From NCBI RefSeq assembly GCF_000013565.1, contig NC_007802.1, positions 4,149,501 to 4,213,500 on the forward strand: a DNA stretch of 64,000 nt. Reading direction: 5' to 3'. Below, in pieces: positions 28,413 to 37,009 of the stretch (the stretch's first letter is position 1; every line of letters begins with the position of its first letter). The notes under the pieces were generated by a model. It was not told the DNA's origin and searched no databases. It saw only the letters and a list, made by a program, of their open reading frames with translations. The translations under genes and the position numbers were made by a program. This stretch comes from Jannaschia sp. CCS1. Its GTDB lineage: Bacteria; Pseudomonadota; Alphaproteobacteria; Rhodobacterales; Rhodobacteraceae.

Positions 28413-29318
28413 CTAACTGGATCCGGCGATGCAGCGCGACTCGCGGCGCAGCCAGGTGACGAAGGTCTGCGCCCGTCGTGACAGCGGTCCCGGCAGGTGC
28501 AGCAGGTGATAGGCGTAATCGGTGTTCACCTCCTCCGCCAGCACTTCAAGGCGACCGTCGGCGATGTCGGTCTCCACCAGGGCGTGGGGTTGTGCCGAGA
28601 CACCGCCACCCGCACGGCAGGCAGGCAACAGCAGCGCATTGGACCCCAGCGCCGTCGAGGTCAGCTTTTCGGGATCAATGCCGAGCCGCAACAGGCGTTT
28701 GTTGAACTCCGTATGGGATTGGTCGAGCAGCCACGGAAGGGTCAGGACACGGTCCCAGGCCTCCCGGCTGGTCAGGTCATCGGGGCTGGGTCCAAACCGA
28801 CCCGGTTGGCCCACAACGACCATCTTGGCCTGGGTCAACACGATCCCTTCAAGTCCGGGCCATGGACCCGTGCCGTGGCGAATGGCCAGGTCCACCCCCT
28901 CGCGGCGCAGATCGACCATGTTCTGATCTGTCTGCACCGACAGGGGAACGTCGGGATGCGCGGACCAGAAGGCGGCGAGGCAGGGCATCAGCCAGTTCTC
29001 CGCGAAGCTGGGGGTGGTGGTCAGCGTCACGGGGCGATCTTCGCGTCCGCGTTTGAGGGCACGGACCCCGGCGGCGATCTCGGCGAAGCCTGTCCCCAGA
29101 TCACGCGCCAACTCGGCGCCGGCCTGTGTCGGAACCATGCCGCGCCCGGAGCGGCGCAGGAGCGGCTGGCCGAACTCCGTCTCCAACGCGCGCACATGGG
29201 CGGCGATGGCGGCATGGGTCACGTTGAGCGCCCGGGCCGCCTCCGACAAAGACCCCAGACGGGCCGCGGCCTCAAATGCCCGCAGCGCCGAGAGGGAGGG
29301 AATATCACGCCAATCCAT
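28413..29318 (-). CDS. LysR-family transcriptional regulator (GcvA-like)
   Basis: 301 residues. The N-terminal winged HTH reads LRAFEAAARLGSLSEAARAL and NVTHAAIAAHVRALETEFG; the rest is a LysR substrate-binding domain with SFAENWLMPCLAAFW and GVDLAIRHGTGPWPGL, as in the GcvA/AmpR branch. It is divergent from a 57-residue gene at 29412, the classic LysR arrangement, so that gene or its own promoter is the likely target. The effector is unknown. Confidence 0.9.
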   Translation of the reverse strand: MDWRDIPSLSALRAFEAAARLGSLSEAARALNVTHAAIAAHVRALETEFGQPLLRRSGRGMVPTQAGAELARDLGTGFAEIAAGVRALKRGREDRPVTLTTTPSFAENWLMPCLAAFWSAHPDVPLSVQTDQNMVDLRREGVDLAIRHGTGPWPGLEGIVLTQAKMVVVGQPGRFGPSPDDLTSREAWDRVLTLPWLLDQSHTEFNKRLLRLGIDPEKLTSTALGSNALLLPACRAGGGVSAQPHALVETDIADGRLEVLAEEVNTDYAYHLLHLPGPLSRRAQTFVTWLRRESRCIAGSS

Positions 29319-29411
29319 ATGTCACCTCATCTAACATGTAGTCAGTATTGCGGATTCGCCGGTATGGGCGCAAGGGCGTAGAAAGGGGCATCACCGATGA
29401 AAGGACAGACC

Positions 29412-29585
29412 ATGTTTGAAATTCTCGCAAAGACGCTCAAGATCGCCAGTCGAACCACCGCGCGGACCAGCACACGTTGGAGCGCTCCTGACCATTGGCA
29501 TGACCATGATCACCGCACGCGCGCCCAGAAGGAGCGGGATGCCCAGGAGCGTCGCCGGATGCTGCGGCAGACGGGTATGATGTAA
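29412..29585 (+). CDS. Short basic, His-rich protein divergent from LysR
   Basis: 57 residues from ATG 29412 with AAAGGA six bases upstream (an ATG at 29397 overlaps that site). It starts FEILAKTLKIASRTTARTS, an amphipathic basic stretch, then has WHDHDHRTRAQKERDAQERR, a His/Asp cluster followed by a charged helix. No family recognised. The good ribosome site and divergent LysR gene support reality; the His/Asp cluster could bind metal, which is speculation. Confidence 0.6.
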   Translation: MFEILAKTLKIASRTTARTSTRWSAPDHWHDHDHRTRAQKERDAQERRRMLRQTGMM

Positions 29586-29661
29586 GTCTGGCGTGCAGCC
29601 TGGACTGCCGGAAGCACGCAAGGGTCCTTTGGATCCGGGGTGTCTGCCCCCTGCTGCGCGC

Positions 29662-30141
29662 CTAGAGATCGAGGCGTTTGAGGATCTTGTCGACGGTGGT
29701 TCCGTCGGCCATCTGATAGCCCTCGATCGTCCCGTAATCCTCAAACCCGCGTGACTGATAATACGCCAGACCGCTGTCGTTGTCGGCGCGGATATTGGCG
29801 TTGATCCAGAGATAGCCGAGCTCCTTGGCGACCAGGCGCGTGGCCTCAAACAGCCTGGAGCCGATGCCGAGGCCCTGTTTGCCGGGCATGGCGAAGGTCG
29901 CGATCTCGGCGGCCTCCGGCGGCAGGTAGCTTGCCCCCGGGGCGATATACTGGAAGCCTAGGATCTCCCCTTCCTCCGTTTCGGCCACATGCCAGGCGCC
30001 CTTCGGGCGGCTCATCCATCCAAGGATGTCTTCGCGGCTGACATGCCCGGTGATCGCGGTGGTGCCGCCGATGGCGACGATCTCCCGCAAGAGTGCCGCG
30101 ACTTCACCGGCGTCGAGGTCATGGGCGGGGCGGATGATCAT
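29662..30141 (-). CDS. GNAT family N-acetyltransferase
   Basis: 159 residues. A single GNAT domain: IRPAHDLDAGEVAALLREI at the start, the acetyl-CoA loop PGKQGLGIGSRLFEATRLVA, then NIRADNDSGLAYYQSRGFED. Substrate unknown. Its ATG overlaps the stop of the HD-domain gene by four bases, so it is the second gene of a two-gene operon. Confidence 0.87.
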   Translation of the reverse strand: MIIRPAHDLDAGEVAALLREIVAIGGTTAITGHVSREDILGWMSRPKGAWHVAETEEGEILGFQYIAPGASYLPPEAAEIATFAMPGKQGLGIGSRLFEATRLVAKELGYLWINANIRADNDSGLAYYQSRGFEDYGTIEGYQMADGTTVDKILKRLDL

Positions 30142-30734
30142 AGCGACCTCAACAGTTGGGAATGGCGGGTGGTGAAATCATTGCGGACCTCGGAGGGCGG
30201 GCGCAGATGGAGTGTCAGGCCGTCAATCACCGCCGGATCAGGGTGGCCGAAGAACTTGTCCGCCTCCCTCGCCTCAAACCCCGCCAGTTGCGTCGCCTCC
30301 AGCCAGGCCGAAATCTTGTCGGCGCGTTTGATGCGTGTTTTCACGGATTTCGGCAGGGTGGCAGGCAGGCCGAAGCGCAGGTGAATGGCCGCGCTCAACC
30401 GATCATCCAGCGCGCCGTACCCCGGCCCCACGGCGGCCTTCACCGGAGAGATCATGTCGCCGATCACGTATTCCGGAGCGTCATGGAGCAGCGCCGCCAA
30501 TTGCCATTTCGCAGGACCGCCCGGTGCAAGACGGGCGTGAATGTCGGTGACCAGAATGGAGTGTTCGGCCACGGAATAGGCATAGTCGCCATGGGTTTGC
30601 CCGTTCCACCGCGCCACGAAGGCCAGGCCATGGGCGATATCCTCGATCTCGATATCCATCGGCGTGGGGTCCAGCAGGTCCAGCCTGCGGCCCGAGAGCA
30701 TCCGTTGCCAGGCACGGGGTTGGGATTTGGGCAT
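30138..30734 (-). CDS. HD-domain hydrolase (YfbR-like)
   Basis: 198 residues from ATG 30734; upstream in-frame extension to 30917 runs through a repeat and is not used. The HD motif is YSVAEHSILVTD and ALLHDAPEYVIGDMISPVK, giving metal ligands His, His-Asp, and a distal Asp (KRADKISAWLEATQ). The pattern fits 5'-nucleotidase YfbR-like phosphohydrolases acting on deoxynucleoside monophosphates; the true substrate is not shown by the sequence. It is coupled to the downstream GNAT gene. Confidence 0.85.
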   Translation of the reverse strand: MPKSQPRAWQRMLSGRRLDLLDPTPMDIEIEDIAHGLAFVARWNGQTHGDYAYSVAEHSILVTDIHARLAPGGPAKWQLAALLHDAPEYVIGDMISPVKAAVGPGYGALDDRLSAAIHLRFGLPATLPKSVKTRIKRADKISAWLEATQLAGFEAREADKFFGHPDPAVIDGLTLHLRPPSEVRNDFTTRHSQLLRSL

Positions 30735-30779
30735 GCGCGGGCTCCGACATCGTGTGCCTGCATGTTTATCAAGCGTAGT

Positions 30780-30836
30780 CCGAGGGGCCAGCCCCCGCGT
30801 CCTAAAACGACACTTTCCCCGGAGGTGCGGTTTCCA
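30780..30836. repeat. Intergenic hairpin repeat (degenerate copy 2)
   Basis: CGAGGGGCCAGCCCCCGCG at 30781 matches the core of the element at 4775, and CCCCGGAGG follows at the equivalent place after a diverged middle. It sits upstream of the HD gene, between two divergent units. Confidence 0.45.
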
Positions 30837-30938
30837 AGCAGACAGGCGCGAGGTGCAAATTACGAAACCTTTAGGCAAATTTGAGGGGATCGATGTAACG
30901 TCGTTATGTTTTGACACATTTTTTAGGAGGATTTCCCC

Positions 30939-31022
30939 ATGTCAAAGGATGAGAAAGACGGTGCAGGCAAAGGCGCGCCGGTGAAGCCGGGTCACGACAA
31001 GGATGGTGGCGAGAAAAAGTAG
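30939..31022 (+). CDS. 27-residue highly charged small protein
   Basis: ATG 30939 to TAG 31020-31022. The evidence is the ribosome site: AGGAGG at 30925-30930, a perfect anti-16S match with eight-base spacing. The peptide starts MSKDEKDGAGKG and ends HDKDGGEKK; it is made almost wholly of Lys, Asp, Glu, Gly and Pro with no hydrophobic core, so it would be disordered. It stands alone in front of ahcY, with its own upstream AT-rich region. No function is recognised. Too short for usual gene callers. Confidence 0.6.
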   Translation: MSKDEKDGAGKGAPVKPGHDKDGGEKK

Positions 31023-31181
31023 GCGCTGCTTTTCAGCGAATCTCAGGCGGGCGGTTCGATTTTCGGGCGGCCCGTTTTTGTTTGGCTAACGCTGACATTT
31101 GCGCCGCATTGCAGGGGTGGGGACAGGCTGGTATGGCACCGGCAAATACCGCTTTTGATGGATGCCCGAGGAGGCAAGGAC
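31023..31181. other. Leader region of ahcY
   Basis: A short hairpin CGGG-CGG-CCCG followed by TTTTTG at about 31065-31080 may end the small upstream transcript. I looked for an SAH or SAM riboswitch and found no match to the consensus cores. GAGGAGG at about 31169 with AAGGA closer in serves ahcY. Confidence 0.4.
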
Positions 31182-32567
31182 ATGGACGATTATATCGTAA
31201 AAGATATCGCGCTGGCCGAGTTTGGCCGCAAGGAACTGGACATTGCCGAAACGGAGATGCCCGGCTTGATGGCGCTGCGCGAGGAATATGGCGCGGAGAA
31301 GCCGCTCAAAGGCGCGCGGATTGTGGGCTCGCTCCACATGACGATCCAGACGGCGGTTCTGATTGAAACGCTGGTCGATCTGGGCGCGGATGTCCGGTGG
31401 GCGTCGTGCAACATCTTCTCCACCCAGGATCACGCGGCGGCGGCCATTGCCAAGGCGGGCGTGCCGGTCTTTGCGATCAAGGGCCAGTCGCTGGAGGAGC
31501 ATTGGGATTATCTGGATAAGTCTTTCATGTTTGAAGACGGCCCGAACCTGATCCTGGACGATGGCGGGGACGCGACGCTGTATATCCTGTTGGGCGCGCG
31601 CGCCGAGGCGGGGGAAGATGTGATCGCCGTGCCCACATCCGAGGAAGAATTGGCGATCAAGGCGCAGATCAAGAAGCGGCTTGAGGCGTCCCCCGGTTGG
31701 TTCACCAAGATGAAAGAGCAGATCGTTGGCGTGTCGGAGGAGACGACGACCGGCGTGCACCGCCTCTATGACCTGCAAAAGAATGGCCAACTGCCGTTCC
31801 CTGCGATCAACGTGAATGACTCCGTGACCAAGTCGAAGTTCGACAACAAATACGGCTGCAAGGAATCGCTGGTCGACGGCATCCGCCGCGCCACGGACAC
31901 GATGATGGCCGGTAAGGTCGCCGTCGTGATGGGCTACGGCGATGTGGGCAAAGGCTCCGCCGCGTCTTTGGCCGGTGCCGGCGCGCGGGTGAAGGTGACG
32001 GAAGCGGATCCGATCTGCGCGTTGCAGGCGGCCATGGACGGGTTCGAGGTTGTGCTGCTGGAGGATGTGGTTGCCGACGCGGACGTCTTCATCACCACCA
32101 CCGGAAACAAGGACGTGATCCGCATCGAGCATATGCGCGAGATGAAGGACATGGCGATTGTCGGCAACATCGGCCATTTCGACAATGAGATCCAGGTTGC
32201 CGCCCTGAAAAACCACAAGTGGACCAATATCAAGGAACAGGTGGACATGATCGAGATGCCGTCTGGCAGCCGTTTGATCCTGTTGTCCGAGGGCCGTCTG
32301 CTGAACCTGGGCAACGCCACCGGGCACCCGTCCTTCGTGATGTCCGCGTCCTTCACCAACCAGGTGCTGGCGCAGATGGAGCTGTGGCTGCGGGGTGATG
32401 AGTACAAGAATGAGGTCTACATCCTGCCCAAGAAGCTCGACGAAAAGGTCGCGCGTCTGCATCTGGCAAAAATCGGCGTGAAGCTGACCCAGCTGGATAA
32501 GGAACAGGCCGATTACATCGGTGTGCCACAGGATGGCCCGTTCAAGCCAGAGCATTACCGCTACTGA
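31182..32567 (+). CDS. ahcY: Adenosylhomocysteinase
   Basis: 461 residues from ATG 31182 with AAGGA ahead; ATG 31155 is in frame without a better site. It hydrolyses S-adenosylhomocysteine to adenosine and homocysteine, closing the methyl cycle. Seen: [16 protein letters not shown], the catalytic region [19 protein letters not shown], the NAD-binding loop [14 protein letters not shown], and the conserved C-terminal KPEHYRY supplying Lys and Tyr to the neighbouring subunit's NAD site. A terminator follows. Confidence 0.97.
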   Translation: MDDYIVKDIALAEFGRKELDIAETEMPGLMALREEYGAEKPLKGARIVGSLHMTIQTAVLIETLVDLGADVRWASCNIFSTQDHAAAAIAKAGVPVFAIKGQSLEEHWDYLDKSFMFEDGPNLILDDGGDATLYILLGARAEAGEDVIAVPTSEEELAIKAQIKKRLEASPGWFTKMKEQIVGVSEETTTGVHRLYDLQKNGQLPFPAINVNDSVTKSKFDNKYGCKESLVDGIRRATDTMMAGKVAVVMGYGDVGKGSAASLAGAGARVKVTEADPICALQAAMDGFEVVLLEDVVADADVFITTTGNKDVIRIEHMREMKDMAIVGNIGHFDNEIQVAALKNHKWTNIKEQVDMIEMPSGSRLILLSEGRLLNLGNATGHPSFVMSASFTNQVLAQMELWLRGDEYKNEVYILPKKLDEKVARLHLAKIGVKLTQLDKEQADYIGVPQDGPFKPEHYRY

Positions 32568-32588
32568 TCTGACAGGCGATTTGCTTGC

Positions 32589-32618
32589 AACGGCCGGTCC
32601 TTCAGGGGCCGGTCGTTT
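32589..32618 (+). terminator. Intrinsic terminator after ahcY
   Basis: Twelve pairs (32589-32600 with 32606-32617, two G-T pairs) around a 5-nt loop, ending in TTT, 22 bp past the ahcY stop. Confidence 0.75.
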
Positions 32619-33105
32619 GCGTTCGAGGCTCAAGGTGATGCAACCGATAGAGAAACGCGGCGCCGCGTCAGGCGGCAGTCGCTGACGTACCGGATTTTAC
32701 CCAGCACGCCCGGAAATTTGCGCATCCGAGCCTGACATCCTGCACCCTTCGGCCCGATATGGGGGTGGGGGTGGTCTTGGGACCTCAGGCAGAGACCGTC
32801 ATCGAATACATGCGAGAGCGTGTGTCAGGCGCCCCGCACGGGTTAACCGCCCTTAGATGTCCTCTGGCAGGGTTGCGAAAAGGTTAACGAATTGCAGAAA
32901 AGTGCGCGGGCCTGATGCAACACGGACCGCCCGCTGCCCACCCTGCAGCCCGGACCGTTGCGCCACGGGCGCAGGGGAGCGCCGGTATTGTTGTCCTCGC
33001 AACTTTCTCTTTCGCGGCCTCGCAACCTGCGGTTAACGTTGCGCCAGCCGCGGCCCTTCGGGTCGAGAGCGAAACCGGAAACCAACACTGGGGGACAAAG
33101 AACCA
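32619..33105. other. 487-bp intergenic region ahead of the DUF2853 gene
   Basis: No gene supported. It contains three GTTAAC half-sites (about 32842, 32883 and 33032), none with a TTAA partner at seven-base spacing, and ATTTGCGCA at 32716-32724, the half-palindrome seen before glnK. The minus frames 32843-33106 and 32884-33468 have no ribosome site and are antisense to the next gene. Confidence 0.5.
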
Positions 33106-33447
33106 ATGGGAAAACGTGACGACCTGATCGCGCAATATGCAGACGATCTCCGTAACAAGTGCGGCATGGAGCCGGATATGGCTCTGCTGGAAAAAGTGAC
33201 CAAAGGCTGCGGCCCGGCCATCTATAACCGCGATGCCTCGACCGTTGCGGGAAGCGACACCGCAGAGCTTGAAACGATCAAGAAGAATTTTCTCATGAAG
33301 AAGCTGGGACTGGCCGATTCCGAGAGCCTGATGGGCGGCATCCAGTCGGTGATCGAGACCTATGGCCGATCCGAGCGCAACAAGTACCGCGCCGTCGTCT
33401 ACTACATGCTGACCAAGCATTTCGGCAAAGAGAGCGTCTACGGCTAA
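33106..33447 (+). CDS. DUF2853 family protein
   Basis: 113 residues, all-helical pattern, beginning MGKRDDLIAQYADDLRNKCG and with KNFLMKKLGL, SVIETYGRSERNKYRAVVYY and LTKHFGKESVYG. This matches my memory of the DUF2853 family, small soluble proteins of unknown function common in alphaproteobacteria. Single gene with its own terminator; GGGGGA lies about ten bases upstream of the ATG. Confidence 0.75.
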   Translation: MGKRDDLIAQYADDLRNKCGMEPDMALLEKVTKGCGPAIYNRDASTVAGSDTAELETIKKNFLMKKLGLADSESLMGGIQSVIETYGRSERNKYRAVVYYMLTKHFGKESVYG

Positions 33448-33470
33448 GCCGGACGCCTGACGCTGCAAGA

Positions 33471-33499
33471 GGTCCGTCCGGCCTGGGCGGGCCTTTTTT
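33471..33499 (+). terminator. Intrinsic terminator after the DUF2853 gene
   Basis: Nine pairs (33471-33479 with 33485-33493, two G-T pairs), 5-nt loop, then six T. Confidence 0.85.
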
Positions 33500-33827
33500 G
33501 TGCGCGGTCGAAGCGGGCGGTTTGACTAAAATCTGAATGGCAATTCTTTTGCGATAGGCGCGGCTTTCGAGCTATGCAGATCGTGTTCGGCCAGTACGGC
33601 GGACCCAGATTCGAATACACGAGCGGAGCGAGGCCGCGCGTGGGTGAATGGGGGGTCCTGAGGGGTCGGGACCCCCCATTTTTGGGTTTTGAACCGGGTT
33701 CTGGCGACTGTCCAACAGCCTGATTTCACGACATGGATCACGGGCCAATCCCACAGATGTGAATGGCGTTGGACGGCGACCTGCGGCTAGCGTCCCTTTG
33801 ACAGACCGCTATCCAAAGGGACACATC
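33500..33827. other. Intergenic region with a strong hairpin
   Basis: No protein gene is supported. It holds the 12-bp hairpin at 33647-33680 and, just before it, a GC-rich stretch with CGAGCGGAGCGAGGCCGCG. AAAGGG at 33815-33820 is the ribosome site of the DM13 gene. Confidence 0.5.
33647..33685 (+). terminator. Strong stand-alone terminator hairpin
   Basis: AATGGGGGGTCC (33647-33658) pairs perfectly with GGACCCCCCATT (33669-33680) around ten bases, followed by TTT. The DUF2853 gene already has a terminator 150 bp earlier, so this one may end a small RNA transcribed from about 33530-33640, or a read-through transcript. Confidence 0.65.
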
Positions 33828-34256
33828 ATGCGCTTTCTTCCAACTCTGGCCCTCTGCATGGGCCTTGCAGGCCTTGGCGGGATCACCCCCCCGGCCGAGG
33901 CCCAGACCACCGCAACCGCCATTGCCTCCGGCCAATTCCAGGACACAGGCCCGCGCTACCAGGGGTCCGGCTCAGCGGTGATCGCGCAAACATCTGACGG
34001 GCAGACGGTGCTGCAATTCGGTGACTTCTCTGTCACACCGGGCCCGGATCTGGAGGTTTGGCTGGTCGAGGCCGACGCGCCCACAAGCGCCGCGGCGGTG
34101 CTGGCCAGCAGCTATATCTCGCTGGGGCCGCTGCAATCCGCAACGGGAGGGCAAACGTATGGCATCCCGTCCGATATCGACGCCTCCGCCTATGGCAGCG
34201 TGGTGATCTGGTGCGAAGATTTCAGCGTGCTGTTCTCCGTCGCGCCGCTGCGCTGA
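33828..34256 (+). CDS. Exported DM13-domain protein
   Basis: 142 residues from ATG 33828 with AAAGGG upstream. A Sec signal peptide (MRFLPTLALCMGLAGLGG, cleavage near PAEAQT) precedes one DM13 domain: GSGSAVIAQTSDGQTVLQF, GDFSVTPGPDLEVWLVEAD, and SVVIWCEDFSVLFSVAPLR with the conserved Cys. DM13 domains have been proposed to hold a redox-active Cys in electron transfer; in bacteria their role is unknown. Periplasmic by its signal peptide. Confidence 0.8.
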   Translation: MRFLPTLALCMGLAGLGGITPPAEAQTTATAIASGQFQDTGPRYQGSGSAVIAQTSDGQTVLQFGDFSVTPGPDLEVWLVEADAPTSAAAVLASSYISLGPLQSATGGQTYGIPSDIDASAYGSVVIWCEDFSVLFSVAPLR

Positions 34257-34283
34257 CCACCTAGGGGCGGGGTTAGCCTCGCC

Positions 34284-34697
34284 CTACAGCCCGCCCATCT
34301 TGCAGACGATCTTCCATTCTGCGTCTGTGACGGGCTGTACCGAGAGACGCGCGCTCTTCACTAACGCCATATCGGCCAGATCATCGCGTGCTTTGATCTG
34401 ACCAAGCGTCACGGGCTGCGCCAGCGGCTTCACCGCCTTGATGTCCACGCAGTCCCACCGATCATCGTCGGTGGTGCTGTCGGGATGCGCCTCGGCGCAC
34501 ACCTCCACGATCCCGACCACGGCCTTCTCGGCCTGTGAATGGTAGAAAAACCCGCGGTCGCCCACGGCCATGTCGCGCATGAAATTGCGGGCCTGGTAGT
34601 TGCGCACACCGTCCCATTCCTCACCCGCATCGCCTTTGGCGACCTGATCGTCCCAGCTCCAAACGCCGGGTTCTGATTTGAAAAGCCAGTATGCCAT
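34284..34697 (-). CDS. EVE domain-containing protein
   Basis: 137 residues from ATG 34697, which shares a base with the stop of the upstream yciI-like gene (TGATG). The EVE/PUA-like fold is clear: MAYWLFKSEPGVWSWDDQ, DGVRNYQARNFMRDM, GDRGFFYHSQAEKAVVGIVE. EVE domains are thought to read modified DNA or RNA bases. It is the last gene of the tsaD-gpsA-yciI-EVE minus-strand run. Confidence 0.88.
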   Translation of the reverse strand: MAYWLFKSEPGVWSWDDQVAKGDAGEEWDGVRNYQARNFMRDMAVGDRGFFYHSQAEKAVVGIVEVCAEAHPDSTTDDDRWDCVDIKAVKPLAQPVTLGQIKARDDLADMALVKSARLSVQPVTDAEWKIVCKMGGL

Positions 34698-34969
34698 CAG
34701 CCGATCACCTTCTTCCATTGCTCGATCCGGACCTTCTCGAACAGACCCGCCTTGGCGTAGGGGTCGTTGTCGGCAAAGTCGTAAGCGTCCTGCATCGTAT
34801 CGACCTCGATCACCAGAAGCGTGCCGGACATCCCGCCATTTTCGTCGATGAACGGCCCCGCCATGACCAGTTTGCCGCTGTCTTTCGCATAGGCCAGATG
34901 GGCGTCGCGGTTGTCGAGACGGGTCTGCAGGTGGCCGGGTTTGTCGGTGGCGATGAGGGCACAAAGCAT
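34697..34969 (-). CDS. YciI family protein
   Basis: 90 residues from ATG 34969 with GGAG eight bases upstream. Ferredoxin-like YciI fold: LCALIATDKPGHLQTRLDNR, LVMAGPFIDENGGMSGTLLV, DAYDFADNDPYAKAGLFEKV. The His and Asp of the putative active site are in place (LDNRDAH and GPFIDE). Its biochemical role is unknown. Four bases separate it from gpsA. Confidence 0.87.
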   Translation of the reverse strand: MLCALIATDKPGHLQTRLDNRDAHLAYAKDSGKLVMAGPFIDENGGMSGTLLVIEVDTMQDAYDFADNDPYAKAGLFEKVRIEQWKKVIG

Positions 34970-34973
34970 GAGG

Positions 34974-35897
34974 TTACTCCGGTTTGAGGGGGCGAGACAG
35001 AAGGTGGCTGAGCGCGCCGTCAATGTCGAGGGTGCCGTCCGCCAGCGCCGCGACCGTATCGGCAATCGGCGTGTCCTCGGGCGAGGCGGCCAGTTGCCGG
35101 GCCGTGTGCAGGCCCTCCACGGTGGTGCCTTCGGGCAGGCGGTCGCCCGTGGCAAGTGCATGGCCGAAGCGGAAGTTGCGCGATTGGGCGGAGCCGCAGG
35201 TAAGGATCAGGTCCCCAAGGCCGGACAGGCCCGTCAGCGTCTCGGGCAGCGCGCCCTTGGCGGTGGCGTAGCGCGTCATCTCGGCGAAGCCCCGCGCGAT
35301 GAGGGCGGCACGCGCGCTGTCGCCCAGGCCCTTGCCGATGACCGCCCCCGCCGCGATGGCGATGACGTTTTTCAACGCGCCACCAAGTTCCGCCCCGATG
35401 ACATCCTGCGTGGTGTAAAGCCGGAGGGTGGGCGTGCTGAGGGCATTCTGCAGCGCCGCCCCCTCCGCCGCATCGGCGCAGGCAATCGTCAGCGCCGTCG
35501 GCAGCCCGCGTGCGATGTCGGCGGCAAAACTGGGACCGGTGAGCTGCGCCGTGCAGGGGGCCAATGCGGCGAGGAGGGCCGTGGGACCATGGCCCGAGGA
35601 GCGGTCGATCCCCTTGGCGCAGGACACCGCGACGCGGGGGGCCAGCCCGCCCTTGGCGACGAAGCCCGCGATGCTCTGGGTCGGGATCGCGATCAACGCG
35701 ACATCGGCGGTGCACGCGCTCAGGTCTCCGGTCACATGCAGACCATCGGGGAACGCGTGACCGGGCAGCCGGGGACTTTCCCCGCCGCGCAACCCCGCCA
35801 CATCCCGGGCCCAAAGGGTCACGTCAAGGCCCGCACGCGCGTAGGCAATCGCAAGACCCGCCCCGAACGCCCCGGCCCCGATCACATCCAGCTTCAT
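34974..35897 (-). CDS. gpsA: Glycerol-3-phosphate dehydrogenase [NAD(P)+]
   Basis: 307 residues. It reduces dihydroxyacetone phosphate to sn-glycerol-3-phosphate for phospholipid synthesis. Seen: the dinucleotide fold [68 protein letters not shown] with the catalytic Lys, and the late signature [20 protein letters not shown]. The ATG overlaps the tsaD stop, so it is translationally coupled. Confidence 0.95.
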   Translation of the reverse strand: MKLDVIGAGAFGAGLAIAYARAGLDVTLWARDVAGLRGGESPRLPGHAFPDGLHVTGDLSACTADVALIAIPTQSIAGFVAKGGLAPRVAVSCAKGIDRSSGHGPTALLAALAPCTAQLTGPSFAADIARGLPTALTIACADAAEGAALQNALSTPTLRLYTTQDVIGAELGGALKNVIAIAAGAVIGKGLGDSARAALIARGFAEMTRYATAKGALPETLTGLSGLGDLILTCGSAQSRNFRFGHALATGDRLPEGTTVEGLHTARQLAASPEDTPIADTVAALADGTLDIDGALSHLLSRPLKPE

Positions 35898-36958
35898 GCC
35901 TTGGCCCCTTTCTTGCCGGACCCGATCATTGGTGCGGCGGTGGCATCCAGCGGCCAGCGGGGCCGGGCCGACAGGGTCATGTCATCCACCCGTCCGCCTT
36001 CAAAGGCCAGCAGGCCTGCGTAAGCGATTATCGCCGCATTGTCGGTGCAGAGCGCCAGAGGCGGGGCGGCGAAGGGCAGGTCCGTGACCTCTTCCAACGC
36101 CGCGCGCAGGACCTGATTGGCCGCCACGCCGCCCGCAACGGCGAAGGCGGTGACATCGCCCAAGGCCAGTGCGCGGCGGGACTTTTCGGCCAGCACGGAG
36201 GCGACAACGGCCTGGAAGGAGGCGCAGATATCGGCGCGATCCTGCTCCGTCAGGCCGCCGTTTGCCTCCACCAATCCGTCACGCAGGCGCAGGACAGCGG
36301 TTTTCAGGCCCGAGAAGCTGAGGTCACATCCGGGCCGATCCAGCAAAGGACGCGGCAGTTTGAACCGGGTGGCATCGCCTGCCAGCGCAGCCCGTTCCAC
36401 GGATGGCCCACCGGGTTGCGGCAGGCCCAGAAGACGGGCGACCTTATCGAACGCCTCCCCCGGGGCATCGTCGATTGTGCCGCCCAGGCGCACGAAACGC
36501 TCCGGCCCCTCCACGCGCAGGAACTGGCAGTGGCCGCCGGAAACCAACAACAACAGATAGGGAAACGCCAGCCCGTCGGTCAGGCGCGGGGTCAGGGCGT
36601 GGCCCGCCAGATGATTGACACCGATCAACGGCTTACCCAGACCAAGAGCCAGGCCCTTGGCCGCCATCACACCGGACAAGACGCCGCCGATCAGACCCGG
36701 GCCCGCCGTGACGGCGATGGCATCCACATCGGACAGGGCAATGCCCGCGGTCGCCATCGCCTCCTCCACCACCAGATCCAGCGTCTCGGCATGGGCACGC
36801 GCTGCAATCTCGGGCACCACACCGCCGAACGCCGCGTGCAGATCGGTTTGGGAGGAGACCACGCTGGACAGGATCGCCACGTCATCGCCAGGGCCGCGCA
36901 GGATAGCGGCGGCGGTGTCGTCGCAACTGCTCTCAATTCCGAGGATGGTCAGGGACAT
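35894..36958 (-). CDS. tsaD: tRNA t6A transferase TsaD
   Basis: 354 residues from ATG 36958; the frame extends to 37417 but that part overlaps the divergent hemD. The family signature is intact: [14 protein letters not shown], the metal-binding [13 protein letters not shown] (His-x3-His), [32 protein letters not shown] and [12 protein letters not shown]. It transfers threonylcarbamoyl to A37 of tRNA together with TsaB/TsaE. First gene of the minus-strand run, divergent from hemD. Confidence 0.96.
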   Translation of the reverse strand: MSLTILGIESSCDDTAAAILRGPGDDVAILSSVVSSQTDLHAAFGGVVPEIAARAHAETLDLVVEEAMATAGIALSDVDAIAVTAGPGLIGGVLSGVMAAKGLALGLGKPLIGVNHLAGHALTPRLTDGLAFPYLLLLVSGGHCQFLRVEGPERFVRLGGTIDDAPGEAFDKVARLLGLPQPGGPSVERAALAGDATRFKLPRPLLDRPGCDLSFSGLKTAVLRLRDGLVEANGGLTEQDRADICASFQAVVASVLAEKSRRALALGDVTAFAVAGGVAANQVLRAALEEVTDLPFAAPPLALCTDNAAIIAYAGLLAFEGGRVDDMTLSARPRWPLDATAAPMIGSGKKGAKA

Positions 36959-37009
36959 GGGCGCCGCCCGCATTGTGTGGGTATGGCCCGCGAGGTAACA
37001 CTGCCGCCC

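Noticed and set aside
31023-31181. SAH or SAM riboswitch ahead of ahcY
   Set aside because: No match to the conserved cores of either class in the 159-base leader.
32842-32856. CtrA box before the DUF2853 gene
   Set aside because: TTAA-N6-TTAG, wrong spacing and last base; the other two GTTAAC sites are half-sites.
35564-37009. Long upstream extension of hemD
   Set aside because: Runs through gpsA and tsaD antisense; the HemD domain begins only at about 37010.
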